Shown: piece after piece, positions 53,300 through 64,000 of the stretch
Position numbering within the stretch: position 1 is the stretch's first letter
Layout of the letters: each line of letters starts with the position of its first letter
Source of the DNA: Symsagittifera roscoffensis
Lineage: Eukaryota > Xenacoelomorpha > Acoela > Convolutidae
Assembly (NCBI RefSeq): GCF_963678635.1
Contig: NC_087065.1
Span: 74,099,345-74,163,344, forward strand
Reading direction: 5' to 3'
Length of the DNA: 64,000 bases
Notes under the pieces: generated by a model
What the model was told of the DNA's origin: nothing
Databases searched by the model: none
The model's input: the letters and a program-made list of their open reading frames with translations, nothing else
Program-made: the position numbers and the translations under genes

Positions 53300-56200
53300 C
53301 CCGTGCATCTTGATCTTCGGCCATTTGTTCCAAATCTTCCTTCAACATCTCTTCTTTCTCCCTTTCATCACGTTCACTCATCCTGGAGATTCTCTTTACG
53401 GCGGTGGTCACTGCATTCCGATGAGTTACAAAAGCTCGCTACCAATGTCCAGCTGATACGTACTGTACACTTTGCCATGCTTCGACATATGCTTCTTGGC
53501 ATTTTCGTACAACCATGCAGTCATGTTGGCTCTAAACCATGGCATCAGTCGTCTTCTCGCCCATATCTTTTTCACTTCCATCGGAATGTTCAGAATTTTT
53601 TACCTTGTCTCAAAAAGATCTAAATCTTTTAGACAATCCAATTTCTCCAATTGTTCTCTCGTTGGTGCCTCCTGTCTATTGTTCTCCTTCACATGAGCTT
53701 CCAGCCATTTTATCGCCTTCATAACTCCCACTATCACTATCGTTATGGGCTGTGATGAGTCTGGTAAACCCATGGAGAGCAGCTCTCCGCAGTCCCAGAT
53801 CAACACCAGATTACTACGCCCAGGGTACCACCATGTTTGCAGCAAGCAATGGCAGGGAAACTCATCATGTGTTAATATGATGCTTCTCCAATTCCGCTTT
53901 CCCGAAGCTTCCAGTAGTGGTTCCATTTCCATCATCACTCGGTGGACCTCATCATTCTCATCTACTGTGTTGTAATCCGTAACGGTTGATCCTCTCTGTT
54001 TGTGTCTTTCAAAGTCACTGAAGTTCCCACTGACGTATCCCATGAACTTCTTTCCCAGTATCGATTCCAACTCCTCCTTAGTTCTTTCTGGAACTGCTGA
54101 GAACATTTTGCACAGTAACTCATAAGACTTTTCCGACATTCTCGCTAGTCTTACACACTTTGGCACTGAGATGGCCTGATCCACGATCGTTCTCGTACTT
54201 TTTACAACCACAGCTACGAAATGCACTGGGTATCTGCTCTTGCACAATAGAGCTAATGTCGATCCCACCAAATATCGCGCTCCCGATGGTCTGCGATAAA
54301 TTTCACTGTGTCGGATGCTCATTTCCGCCTCGATCGCTTCCCTCCATTTTCCTATGTGCTTTTGCTCTGTCTGCAAAACTCCTGGGAACATTTCTACACT
54401 GATGGCCGTGACCATCTCATGTTTCTGTTCTAGATTCAATAGTGACTCTAAAGAACTAAACATGCTGTAGAATCCTAGTGCAGTCACTAGATTCACCTCA
54501 GTTCCTCCATGGCAATCTGCGATCAGCTCCATTTCCGTTTTCGCTTTCATCACAATGATCCCAAACAATATTGTCAATTGCTTGTGTTGTTTCTCCAGGG
54601 TTTTCACGCAATCTAGGCCTCCACAAACGTGACCTTCCAGTCCACAGACTTCTGCCAGACAGCTACCAAGTTTAACCCAGTCCTCTGGTCCCCAGCCAGG
54701 CAACTCTACTTTGTCTTCTCCGTTGCTCCTAGAGGCTGTTGTCATCACGTTATAGATGATATTAAGATCACGCAGATTACAGTCTGGATTTAGTTCCCTC
54801 TGTACATCTTGTGTTGCATGTAGTATTGAATCAGCATTGGGACTAGGACGCCATGAGGGTCTCATCAGTTACCATACCATCATCAAGCTCACTCTCAGTA
54901 ATTCATCTGAGAATCCCAATCCAAACTCTACTCGTTTGTCGGATTCTGGCACGGAAGGTGCAGTCACCTTTTCTTCCAAGACTAGTCCCAGCCTGGTCTG
55001 CTGATTAGCAGCGCTTCTTATTGTCGCAATTCTAGACGTCCAGAATCTTGACAAGACTGCTTGCTCGTAATCAAAGAAGTAATCACGTATGTCTTCATTT
55101 AGGAATGGATTGTACGCTATCCCTATAATCCCTGACACGTAACTGTAGGACTTCTTCCTACTCGGTCCACAGTATTCACTGGATTTTGGCGTTGCTCCCA
55201 CAGGTTCCTTAGTGAGCCTCAGCTCTTTGTTTGAGAATCTCTTGATTTCGTCTATTTTCCTCTTGGGTTCTAGCTGCACGGGTTCTTTCATGTTCACCCT
55301 CATTCGTTTGCTTCGATGCATATCCAGCAGTGCTGGCAAGAGTAAGGCTTTCGCTCGTTCATCGCCCTCTCCCAGCATCTTGACTCAGGTGTTCAAGGCT
55401 GGCACCGAAATTTGATCTATCATGAACCGGATGAAACAGAGAGCGTCTCTCCGCTTCGCGCACGCTACTGCTGCTCCCTCTTGGGTTATCAGATCTCTCA
55501 TGCTCGTCATCAGGAATACCTTGTCTTCCTTTGATCTTTTCCTTTCCTCTGAATCATATTCCCCGCGAGTCAGTCCGATCATGCAACAGGCGAACCGCAG
55601 CTGTAATTCAGTTCTCACATAAGGTACTGCTATCAGAGCGTGTATCTTCGGCGTGGTCCTCATTTCTTCCTCGAAGTACCTTGACACTACTGCTTTCCAT
55701 GGAAGGCTCACCAACTGCTCAATCGTCTCTGCCTGCATCTCAGACGATGCTAGAGTCCCATATTCCTTCTGCTTGAGGGTGGTGCCTTGCATAATGGTCT
55801 CCAGATAACCTTTCATGGCACTTTTGTCTTCCAGAGCCATTAAGTGTCCTCTGGCCGAGTTTCTGTACTCCAATATCTCCATGTATCCACTGGCGGGTTC
55901 CTCTATTGATACATTCTCCGACAGTGTCAGTCGGTAATATTTCCGTGGTTCATGCGAGACGGTTTAAATTATTTCATGGTACTCTCCCCACATTGGCTGA
56001 GTATTTCCATTTCCAATGTTGCTCCAGTCAGAGTGCGGTCACTCCGTTTGGATTCATAACCTGTTGATTTTATCCCTGCCATGAGAATGGGTGGCACCAT
56101 CGCTACATCAGTCAATATTCTGTCTGTGCCAGGCAATCGATCATCACCTTGGCCCAAATCCATAGCTTCGTCGACTCTATTTCTTTTCGCTGAGTTGACA

Positions 56201-57272
56201 GCTTTTATCGAGATTTCAGAATCCACCTTAGTCTTTCCCGCTTTCCTCAATACCACTCTGCTGCCCAGCTTCATCTTCATTTCATTGATCTCATCAATTA
56301 CCAATTTAGATTGCAACGTTCCTTTCCTGGTTCTCGACAGATATACCACTTCTCCTTTATCTTCTTGTGGCGTCATCTTGATAGGAGAGTTTGCCTCACT
56401 ATCGTCAGTCGCTGAGTCGATCAACAACTCACTCAATCTCCCTTCTTACTCGTCGTGTTTGTCAAGGACTTCGCGCATTAGTGGTCGGCTGATACCTACT
56501 TTCAAAATGGACTGGGTTCCGTAGCTCTGAACTACTGTCCAGACTTCTTCCATGAAGGCCACTCTGTCCAATCTACATCCCGTCCTTTTTTCATGGTCTC
56601 GGTGATGCACCTCCCACTCTTCTTCGGGTAGCGTTCCCAAGAAGGGTACTCTGGCAGCGCCTTCTATCCTTCTTCTCCTTGGTGATTCCATAAGGAGTCT
56701 TTGTTCTCCGTATTTAGAATTTCCCGGAGAGCTGCTCTCCGGCAAATCGCGGTTCATTTCCACAAAAGCCGACGGAGATTCCAGTGTCGAAGTACCTTCG
56801 TTTGCGGGTTCATTCGTTTCCAACGCGTCTGCAGTGTTTTCAAAGTCACTGAGGAAATTGAAATCTAGGCTGGATAATCCTCCTGTCGATGCCTTATCGT
56901 CCTCCTTCTCAGCTTGATCGGGATCCTGTTGCATAGGTTCTTCCGATCGACGGTTTCCTCCCTGCCCATCATCTCCTTCTGATCTATCTTTCGAATGTGA
57001 GGGCACTTGCTCTTCAGCTCCGGTCCCTTCCGGAAATTTCGGAATGATTAGCCTGCCGGCTGACTGATCTTCCTCCTCTCCATAGACTATTTTGATCTCC
57101 TCATAGCCGAAGAGTGCTAGGAAGATTCTCGTCCGTAGCGTTCCTCCCACTGTTAACTCTGGTTTCACACTCGTCAAAATCAGGGAGGCCTCAGGTATTT
57201 CAGCTCTGCCTCTCATCCTCATAGGCGCCAAATTCAGTTCTGCCCATTCCTTGTCAAATGCTCCAGGCTTCG
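53300..57272 (-). pseudogene. Element B ORF3-like coding region
   Basis: Matches element A ORF3 from its start to near its end. It includes the C-x4-C-x6-C-x4-C pattern (CLAEVC..HVCGGLDC), the ISVPKCVRLARM segment and the PCHC..WWYP region. It is fused in frame to the ORF2-like region upstream. Visible lesions are a TAA at 56446, a frame change between 55969 and 55882, TGA at 55385, TAA at 54869 and a stop at 53600. A C-terminal part after 53600 is still recognisable (WFRANMTAWLYENAKKHM). Between lesions the protein is well preserved, so decay is recent relative to element C. Confidence 0.88.
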
Positions 57273-60200
57273 GAGTCGCGGCATTGCTTATTCGCCTTCT
57301 CGTCGCTTGATCCGAGTAAGCAAATCGCGTGTACTGTAACACTGCGGCATTTCTGCCCACAAAACACGGATCCATCATTTCCGAGAACTTCGCTACCCTC
57401 CTTTCATTGGTCTCAAACACTCTCAGCCTAGGAGTTTGCACTACGGAGACTGCTCCGAGCAACATCCTTCTTATCAGAGGGAATTCAGGGATTTCCTCTG
57501 GCAGCTTCTTGTAATCACCCCAGCCTTTTGTCTCTTCTCTCACCTTATGGTATGCTGTAATGAGACGAGGAATTCTTGTTATCTCACCATTTGTCTTGTC
57601 ATAGGGCCTTAGATTCTAGAGCTTCGGAAATACTTCAGTGTGCCCTCTCTCCACTTCTCCCATACAATCACGAAAGTGATCTTCGAAGTTGACGACCGTC
57701 ATTTCTGGCTCCGATGTCTTTCCAAACAACAGATCTTCGCTCATGAGTTCTCTCAATACGTGCTGCTCACACCAGTTCAGCACACTCAGTTCAGCTGATA
57801 TGAGGTTCAGGTGCAGCACCGACCTCCTGTATGCTTCCACCTTAATATCAGGGAACACAAACGTGACTGCTGGTCCATAGATTACCGTCACAAACTCCGT
57901 GGCTCCTCTGATCAACGCTAAGGGATCGTTCCTCATAGCCAAGCTTAGATCAGTTAGCAGGGGCATGCCCCCGACATGTCGTCTCACGTCTTCCTCCCTC
58001 TCAATAGTCTCATCCTCTTCTGTTCCAAAGCAATTGTGCTGCAGGAGATACTGGATAGGAGTATGCCTCAAATCTCTTATCTTGTTCCAAGAATCCGTGG
58101 CTTTCTTCACTACAAATTTCCTCACGTTCTCTCTCATCTGTTCTGGATAGCGCGTCAAATTCATCAGCCCTCCAAAGTTTTCATGCATTATTGCAATCAA
58201 CCTTAGAAGTCCATCTAATCGCAGGTTTTGAATTCCTTCGGTGAGCAGCACGACCGGTCCTTTTATGAATTTTTCTGCTCCAAGCGTCACGAACAAGGCT
58301 AGTATTTCAACGATTGATACTTCCACTACTGCTTGGAGGAATTCTTTTATCAAATATCGAGAGAGTTTTGGATAGACTTTCGCCATGAAGGACGCGGTCC
58401 AACCGGCTCCCAGCCCTTCCAGCATGCTATCAGTCTGTTCAAAGCCTTCTTCCCCCCTCACCTTCTGAGTCCAGAAAGTTTCCAGGGTAACTTGGCACAC
58501 TCTGTTTACAAACTCGGCTGCCTTTTCCTCAGCATTTTTGGCCAGGTTCACCTCCTTCACTAAGTAGGCATGGATCTTCCTGATCATCACTGGGCCTTGC
58601 TCAAAAGCATCCGCACCCAATGCCGCTACTCGAGGAGTTAGGTGTAGCCACTGGTTAGACTCTGGTTTGGTTCTCAAAACCATCGCTTCCAAGTGAGCTC
58701 TGGTATCCTTGGAGTTCTTTCTTCTCTCTCCTTCCTCCTTCATGTCCACTCCTCGGAACCATAAATCATTCGTCATCGCCACAATTACTCGATGGTCGTC
58801 ATCTATTCCTGGCTTCAACTTGACCTGTCGACTGAAGTTGGACAGTTCCAACCCCAGCAATTCGTCCAACACTAGCATGTGTAGTGAATGGTCCTTGAAT
58901 CCTCTCATCGCATTCGAGATATCCGACGACACCGCAGGTAGTTCAGCCCTGAGTGGTCTCAGATTCTCCATTTCTATCTCGCGATTTGGGGCTGATTTGA
59001 TCATATCATATATCCCTTCCGAGAGCAAAGCCACAATCGCATACACGAACTTTAGTCCATCCGGGAGACGTGCATACCCCGGAGACAGCGTGAACACGGC
59101 TCTCGGTGTTATCTTGGTGACGAAACTTCACTCAGGGTATCCACTACTTCATCCAATGACTCGAGGATATCTTTTATCGCTGGCCACACAGCGGCTTCGG
59201 CTGTCGTAGACTCTCTGAGTCTGCTCAGGAAACCTCTTCTATGTAGATGGTCATTGATGCCAGCGAACACAATTGTGATTGGGTTCATATCTGTCTGCCT
59301 TTGCACTCCGATCGCCATCGACACGGATTGTGTTAGGTCCAGGTCGACCGCTGCCAACATTATTATGTCAGGCCAAAACAGAGACTTGGAGGTATATACG
59401 AAGTCTGAATTCGCGACTATCATGATCTTAGCCTTCCTCATTTCTGCCTTGTCATATGCAAAAAAGATGGTCTCATCTTTCTGTATCGCCTGCAACCCAC
59501 CGTATCTCTGAACATCACCGTCCTGATTCACTTGTTTCGGGTACGCTCTTTCTTTCACATGGCCTGGGGGGGACTTTCACCTGCTTGAACATTTTCACAT
59601 GTTGTCCAATTGGCGCCCTCGTTATCAGGAATCTTCCAGGTCTCTCTTCTCGATTTCCTTCATCGTGATTCAGTTTCACGTCTTGTAACGGTCTTGCATT
59701 AAATGGACCCATTGTTTTGTTTGAGGGCAGTCCCTCTAGGTCGGCAAACCTCCAGGCAGTTGTAGAGCTGAAGTTTATGCCAGCAGCTATCAACCAGTCC
59801 ACTCCTGATATCGAGTACAGTCCGCTGACAGAGACCTCGCTCCATTCAGCATCCTCATGGCATCAGCTGCAGAACTCACCGTCTGAAGATTCAGTTTCAT
59901 CAGATCATCCTTATATATGTGCCAGGGAGAAGGTATGGGCTTCGACCACATCAGAGAGCTCCTGTTTGAGCATCGCTCCTCTCGACTGGTGCTCGTCGTG
60001 TCTGATCTCGTATCCGATCTAGAGGTGCTGGTCGTCCCCGCTGTCGGGTTGACAGGCCCTAGTCTTCGTCTAGGATTGATGGTTCTTCTCATGGGCGCTT
60101 CCCCCAATCGATCTTGAACGTCCGTTCTTTGCCCGCGTTCGCTAGAGCTTTGTGGCCTATAGATAGTCAAGGCTGGGGCGCTCCCAGACGTGTTTCTAAG

Positions 60201-62035
60201 TTGGGAGGCACAAATGTTGAAATTGCTGGTTTATTCGATGTCTCTTCCTTCTTCAGCACTCCCGTGTCAAAGAGTTCTACTTCCATTTCATCTAGTCGCT
60301 CTTGGAAGACTTGTTCAACCAAGCTTGTCCCTCGATGCTGTCAAAGTGGATGCCGTCAGTAGTCAGTCTGGCCTGATCCATAGCTCTCAGCTCATGCTCA
60401 ATATCCATAAGGATCATCCTTCCGGCATTCCGACTTGCAAAATTCCTCAGGATGTTGTTCCACCTGATTACTCATTCATTATGTCTCCTCCCTGCCGCTC
60501 TCAACATCTTGGTGCTCATTGGTGCAGTGCAGACGGTCAGTACCGCGCAGTTGAACTTCTGCCAGAGAGTAGTAAATAGGCACACCATCATCGATTCCCA
60601 TAGTGCCTCTTCCTCATCTGAGCTTCTCGATATGTTGTTTGTCCCTACTAGGATCATCACGTGAGGAATTCTCCCTGGGTTCATCAGCTCCACCATCCGA
60701 AATAACTGGACTACCGTCGCGCCTCCAAACGCCATCACCGTGGTGATCCAGGAAGTCCTCAAAATTTGGAGCACTCTGACCAAGCTGTCCCCCAGTATCA
60801 GATGTAATGTCCCAAGTGGCGGTTGCTGCAGGTTTACTGCTGGGTTCCAGGTCGCTCGATTGAAGCAGGCTCTCGGATCCGCATCCGGGCTCCTGTGAAG
60901 TTATACTTCAACTGATTGTTCTTCTGTACATCAATCACTCGGGAAACTTTCTTCGCCGGCATCCCTCGGATTTTCCTATCTGGGATCTTAGAGATCCTTG
61001 TTTGTAACGTTGCATCGATAACTCCCTCTTTGGTCATCGCGTGTTGGGAGAGTTGTACTCTGCCCGTGTCGTCGATTGTTCCATAGGGTGCAGTCACCAC
61101 GGAACCTGGCGCATGCCTGTTGGCCACTAGTCGTCCAGCTGTCTCTATCAGCTTTCTCATCGTCTGTTCCACGACTGGGTCACCTAAGGTATCACTCGGT
61201 TCCGGGATTGTCAGTCGACCAGTTGCAGCCGGGAGCCGCGTTTCTGTAGTCTGACTCATTTCTCGAGGCGTCAAGAGTTCTATCGGGGATTGCCCACGAG
61301 GAATAACCATTGCAGGTATCACTTTTTCTACGGCTGCCGTTAACGACAGACGCTCCGATCGCTGCTTGTATTCTCGCCTCAAGCGTTCTATCTTTTCACC
61401 CTGCTTCTTGTTGCAGTCTTCAAACAACTTCCTCCACATATCCCTATCTTTTTTTTTATAGTGAGCACGGTCTTGGTCATCTCGTCCAGCTCCTTTCTTG
61501 TCGTCTCCAGCTCGTCTTTCATCCCATCTAGATCTCGCATGGTTTCGTTCGTTTGAACCTCCTCTTCCACTCTCGCCCTCTTTGGTGGTACAGCTAATCT
61601 CAGTGGTGAACTAGGCGAGGCAGCCTGCTGTTCATTTCCTGATGCATTCTTCTCAGTCCAGGCTTAGGCTTGGTGGGCAAGGGCATCTCACCTGGTTGGT
61701 AGGTCCTCGAACTTCCCAATCCAGGCTCGTTCGCCAAGTCACTCCCTGAGAGAGCCCCGTTTCTCCACCTCATCACTCTCATGTTCGGGCGGTCTAGCAC
61801 TCCTCTTTCTCCGTGTGCTGCCATCAAAAGGACTTCCGTGGGGCGGTCCCCACGGTTTTTATGCCCCAAGATGTTTATCAAGGCGGTCAGCAACATGACT
61901 ACCTCTGGGTCCTCCAGAGCAAAGTCTCGATCCATCAGCCGACGATAGATCGCATCTATCATCGGTCCTACATATGCCTCTGCCAGGTCCAACAATTCAT
62001 CCAAGTTGAAATTATCCGTTCTCTTTCGGGTTTGA
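57273..62035 (-). pseudogene. Element B ORF2-like coding region with SGNH domain
   Basis: Homologous to element A ORF2. The N-terminus DAIYRRLMDRDF and the motif LANEPGL match A. The SGNH domain has GDSLVRVL, FGGAT, VGTNNIS (the Asp after the catalytic Asn is Asn here) and DGIHFD near 60330. The second SGNH-like domain has ANSDFVYTS and GINDHLH (about 59290-59450). Then comes the GMPLLTDLSLAMR block. Frameshifts fall near 61600-61440, 60830, 60450, 59790, 59515 and 59110, and a Trp codon has become TAG at 57616. Except for that stop, the frame runs uninterrupted into ORF3. Confidence 0.88.
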
Positions 62036-62440
62036 CTTGATTATTGATTCAACGGTTTGAACTCATGTGAGTGATTAAATGATCAATCAGGATCTAGAAA
62101 AGAGGTCACGAATCTCACACTTGTCAACTTTGCACTAGTTTTGTATTAAATTTATTTAAAACAGTCAGATAAAAGGATTTTGATCCTAAAATGGGATACG
62201 ACCTAAGATTGGACAGTCCAAACTTTGGATCTATTCCTAAGACTGTCATTCAGTTTTTCATGGTCACTTTTTCTTCTTACCCTTCTGTGTTAATAACATA
62301 ACACATAACATAACATAACACATATCACACACAACACACATTTAGTAAAACGCCCCTCTATATGCCACCTAAACTCAGCCTATACTTAAGTAATATTTCT
62401 TATGCAAGTATACTTGTATATCAGTATCAGAGAAGATTAC
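62036..62440 (-). other. Pol-ORF2 spacer of element B with acceptor-like site and simple repeat
   Basis: Contains sense CTCTTTTCTAG ending at 62094, a candidate splice acceptor corresponding in position to the one in element A, and an ATAACA-rich simple repeat at about 62286-62342. No 20-bp array like that of element A is present. Confidence 0.5.
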
Positions 62441-64000
62441 GTGTATCAGCGCGTATAGTTACCGTGGATGCAGTCGTCCTCTGTTCGGATCGTACGCTGG
62501 AAGCGAAAGCTCCTTCACTTCCCTTTCCACGAGGAAGTTTCTCAATCTCGTCAAGGACAAGACTAGGTTTCCGGGTCCACGTGCCGCTTTTCCGTCACCC
62601 TCGTCACCAAGAAGCATAAAAACTTTCCCGGTATCTGTGATGCCGCCGGAGGCAAGGCTGCTACGCCCCCTATTCCTGGTCTTTGCTTCCAAAGGAATTC
62701 TATGTTTTATATTCTCTCTTAAAATCTGCTGCTATCGCTGTCCTAAAACTCATGTCTGCTGTGATTGCTATCGCACATGTTCTATTTGTGAGTATGAAAT
62801 CGCTGTCTGTTAGTATTATGCTACTTGAATATTCATTTGGTAAGTTAAAATATGACTCAACTACCCTCCCTATGTCCTGTTTCTTAGGGTCCTCGCCTGT
62901 TTCCGCTTCTAAATCTCCTGTCTCTCTTGCTATTCTTATTTTTTTTATTAATAATTTTTCAGTGTGCGTAAGTCCTACCCCAAATCTCCGGTCAAAAACG
63001 TCCATCGACGTCCCCGTCGATCGCATACCGGAGATCAAGTCGAGTTTGGAAGCCGAAATGAGTAGTCGCTCTTCCTGGGCAGCCCAGGAAGGATCTTCTC
63101 GTTCGGTTTTCCTCTATTTCATGCTTTCACGATCTACATCTTGAATCGTGACACTGGTCTCCTTTGCGTCCGACGTCATTTCGCTCAACCACTCCAAGAC
63201 ACGCAGATTCGTCAACTCTTGTTCGTAGGATTGCTGTTGCTCGTCGTCGAATTCTACCTCGGGTTTCGACCGGTCCTCGATCCATTCCTCAACGTGATCA
63301 TCGACTATGTCAATGTCCTGTGACACAGTTAAATCTTCTAGACCTACTACTTCTTCCACTATCTTCTTTAGATCTATCCTGTTCACTACAAAGTCGTCGC
63401 CGTAAGGGTTATAATTCTTCTTGGATCTTGTCCTGTCATTCTGTCGAGTCTGTATCGTGAACGGAAGATCCGGTTCCAAGTTCTTGGGAACCTCCCTTTG
63501 TTCAGGGTCTTGCCAGTCCTCTTCTGCGTAGGGTAAGGTTTCCTCATCCGCTTCAATCACCTCGTTTGGATCCAGGTCCAATGGTGGACTTGTTCCTTCC
63601 TCTACGACTTTCTTTTCCCTGGTGCCCTTCTCGTTGACCTCACAGGCAGGGTCCATCATCAAGTAATCACCCTCCTCCATGTCTGCAGGTATACACCAAC
63701 CTTCTGTCGATGGGTTGTGTGGCTTAATGTTTTCGTAATGAGCGGCTCGGCCAGTACTCAGTCTATAAAAGCGTCCCTCCTGGTGCACTTCCGTAATCAT
63801 GAAGGGTCCCCTCCACTTTTTTAGGAGTTTTTTTCGTTCCGTTCGGTGGTATAACGTTCTGAAATACCCATACGTAGTCTCCTACTGAGTAAGCTTTTGC
63901 ACCAGCTGCTCTCTTGTCGAATCTTGTCCTCTGCCTTGCCTGTGCTTGCTGAGTATTTCGTCTACACAAGTGTTCTACGTAAAATGTTTCCAAAAGTGTT
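62441..64000 (-). pseudogene. Element B Pol C-terminus with macro domain (partial)
   Basis: On the minus strand the frame gives the integrase-distal GDYVWVFQNVIPPNGTKK segment, a frameshift near 63800, then FYRLSTGRAAHYEN, an acidic linker with a stop near 63114, and GVGLTHTEKLLIKK (about 62980). The macro domain follows with LTDSDFILTNR, ITADMSF and FKREY, ending in PAYDPNRG at about 62470, with further lesions. All parts align with the last 600 residues of the element A Gag-Pol, confirming that the macro domain is a family feature. The rest of Pol lies beyond the window. Confidence 0.9.

Larger units (their letters stand above)
43424..54735 (-). other. Tandem segmental duplication, unit about 5.65 kb
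   Basis: 43424-47638 matches 49079-53285 at a constant offset of about 5655 bp, including an identical 62-codon frame and the same LTR/ORF3 junction. 48345-49078 matches 54001-54735 at the same offset. Only 47640-48344 lacks a partner, because the right-hand copy has ORF3 sequence there instead. Unequal crossing-over between LTRs of nested elements would produce this. Confidence 0.85.
49362..64000 (-). mobile_element. Giant Ty3/gypsy-like element, copy B (degenerate, cut by right edge)
   Basis: It has the same order as element A on the minus strand: end of Pol with macro domain (64000-62440), ORF2 (about 62035-57273), ORF3 (57272-53300), polypurine tract and 3' LTR. Protein similarity to A is moderate throughout, so B is a different subfamily. 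Frameshifts and stop codons show it is dead. Gag, most of Pol and the 5' LTR lie beyond the window. Confidence 0.9.

Noticed and set aside
62286-62342. ATAACA-rich tract as a telomeric or CRISPR-like array
   Set aside because: Irregular simple-sequence repeat without spacers or a telomere unit.

Overview
The window is animal genomic DNA, most likely from a nematode. The evidence is a mitoNEET-type CISD gene, a split FYVE-like zinc-finger gene, AT-rich spacers, and TTTTCAG-type 3' splice acceptors. The nematode assignment is inference. Only two host genes are convincing: CISD (24031-24333, +) and the FYVE-like gene (28824-30963, +). Almost everything else is one family of unusually large Ty3/gypsy-like LTR retroelements.

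Element A (1-22234, minus strand) is essentially intact and cut only by the left window edge. In sense order it has: a 5' LTR ending at 22234; a leader of about 2 kb filled with tandem repeats (69-bp and 14-bp units); a single 2935-codon Gag-Pol ORF (18965-10158); a spacer of about 580 bp holding a 20-bp tandem array and a candidate 3' splice acceptor; ORF2 (9574-4883); ORF3 (4881-700); a polypurine tract; and the start of the 3' LTR (270-1). The 270 bp shared by the two LTRs are identical, so the insertion is recent. Three things are unusual. Pol ends in a macro domain resembling the TARG1/OARD1 type. ORF2 carries an SGNH (GDSL) hydrolase domain with all its catalytic blocks, plus a second degenerate SGNH-like domain. 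ORF3 is a giant protein of no family I recognise. Together ORF2 and ORF3 add about 9 kb of coding sequence in the position where retroviruses keep env.

Element B (about 49362-64000, minus strand, running off the right edge) is a diverged, mutated relative. It holds the end of Pol with the macro domain, then ORF2 and ORF3 with several frameshifts and stops, a polypurine tract at 53286 and a 3.9-kb 3' LTR (49362-53285). This LTR sits inside the ORF3 of another copy. A unit of about 5.65 kb, [ORF3 fragment + LTR + 3' region + ORF3 fragment], is tandemly duplicated (43424-49078 versus 49079-54735).

Element C (36640-43424, plus strand) is the oldest relic: the end of ORF2 and most of ORF3, with part of ORF3 present twice. 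In both B and C, ORF2 and ORF3 read through in one frame at the point where element A has a +1 frame change. The ancestral protein was therefore probably a single ORF2-ORF3 polyprotein.

The middle (22235-36640) is host DNA. It contains an old inverted LTR fragment beside element A, a degenerate tandem repeat with a period of about 82 bp (26600-27740), small fold-back and tRNA-like relics, and long AT-rich stretches in which I see no gene.
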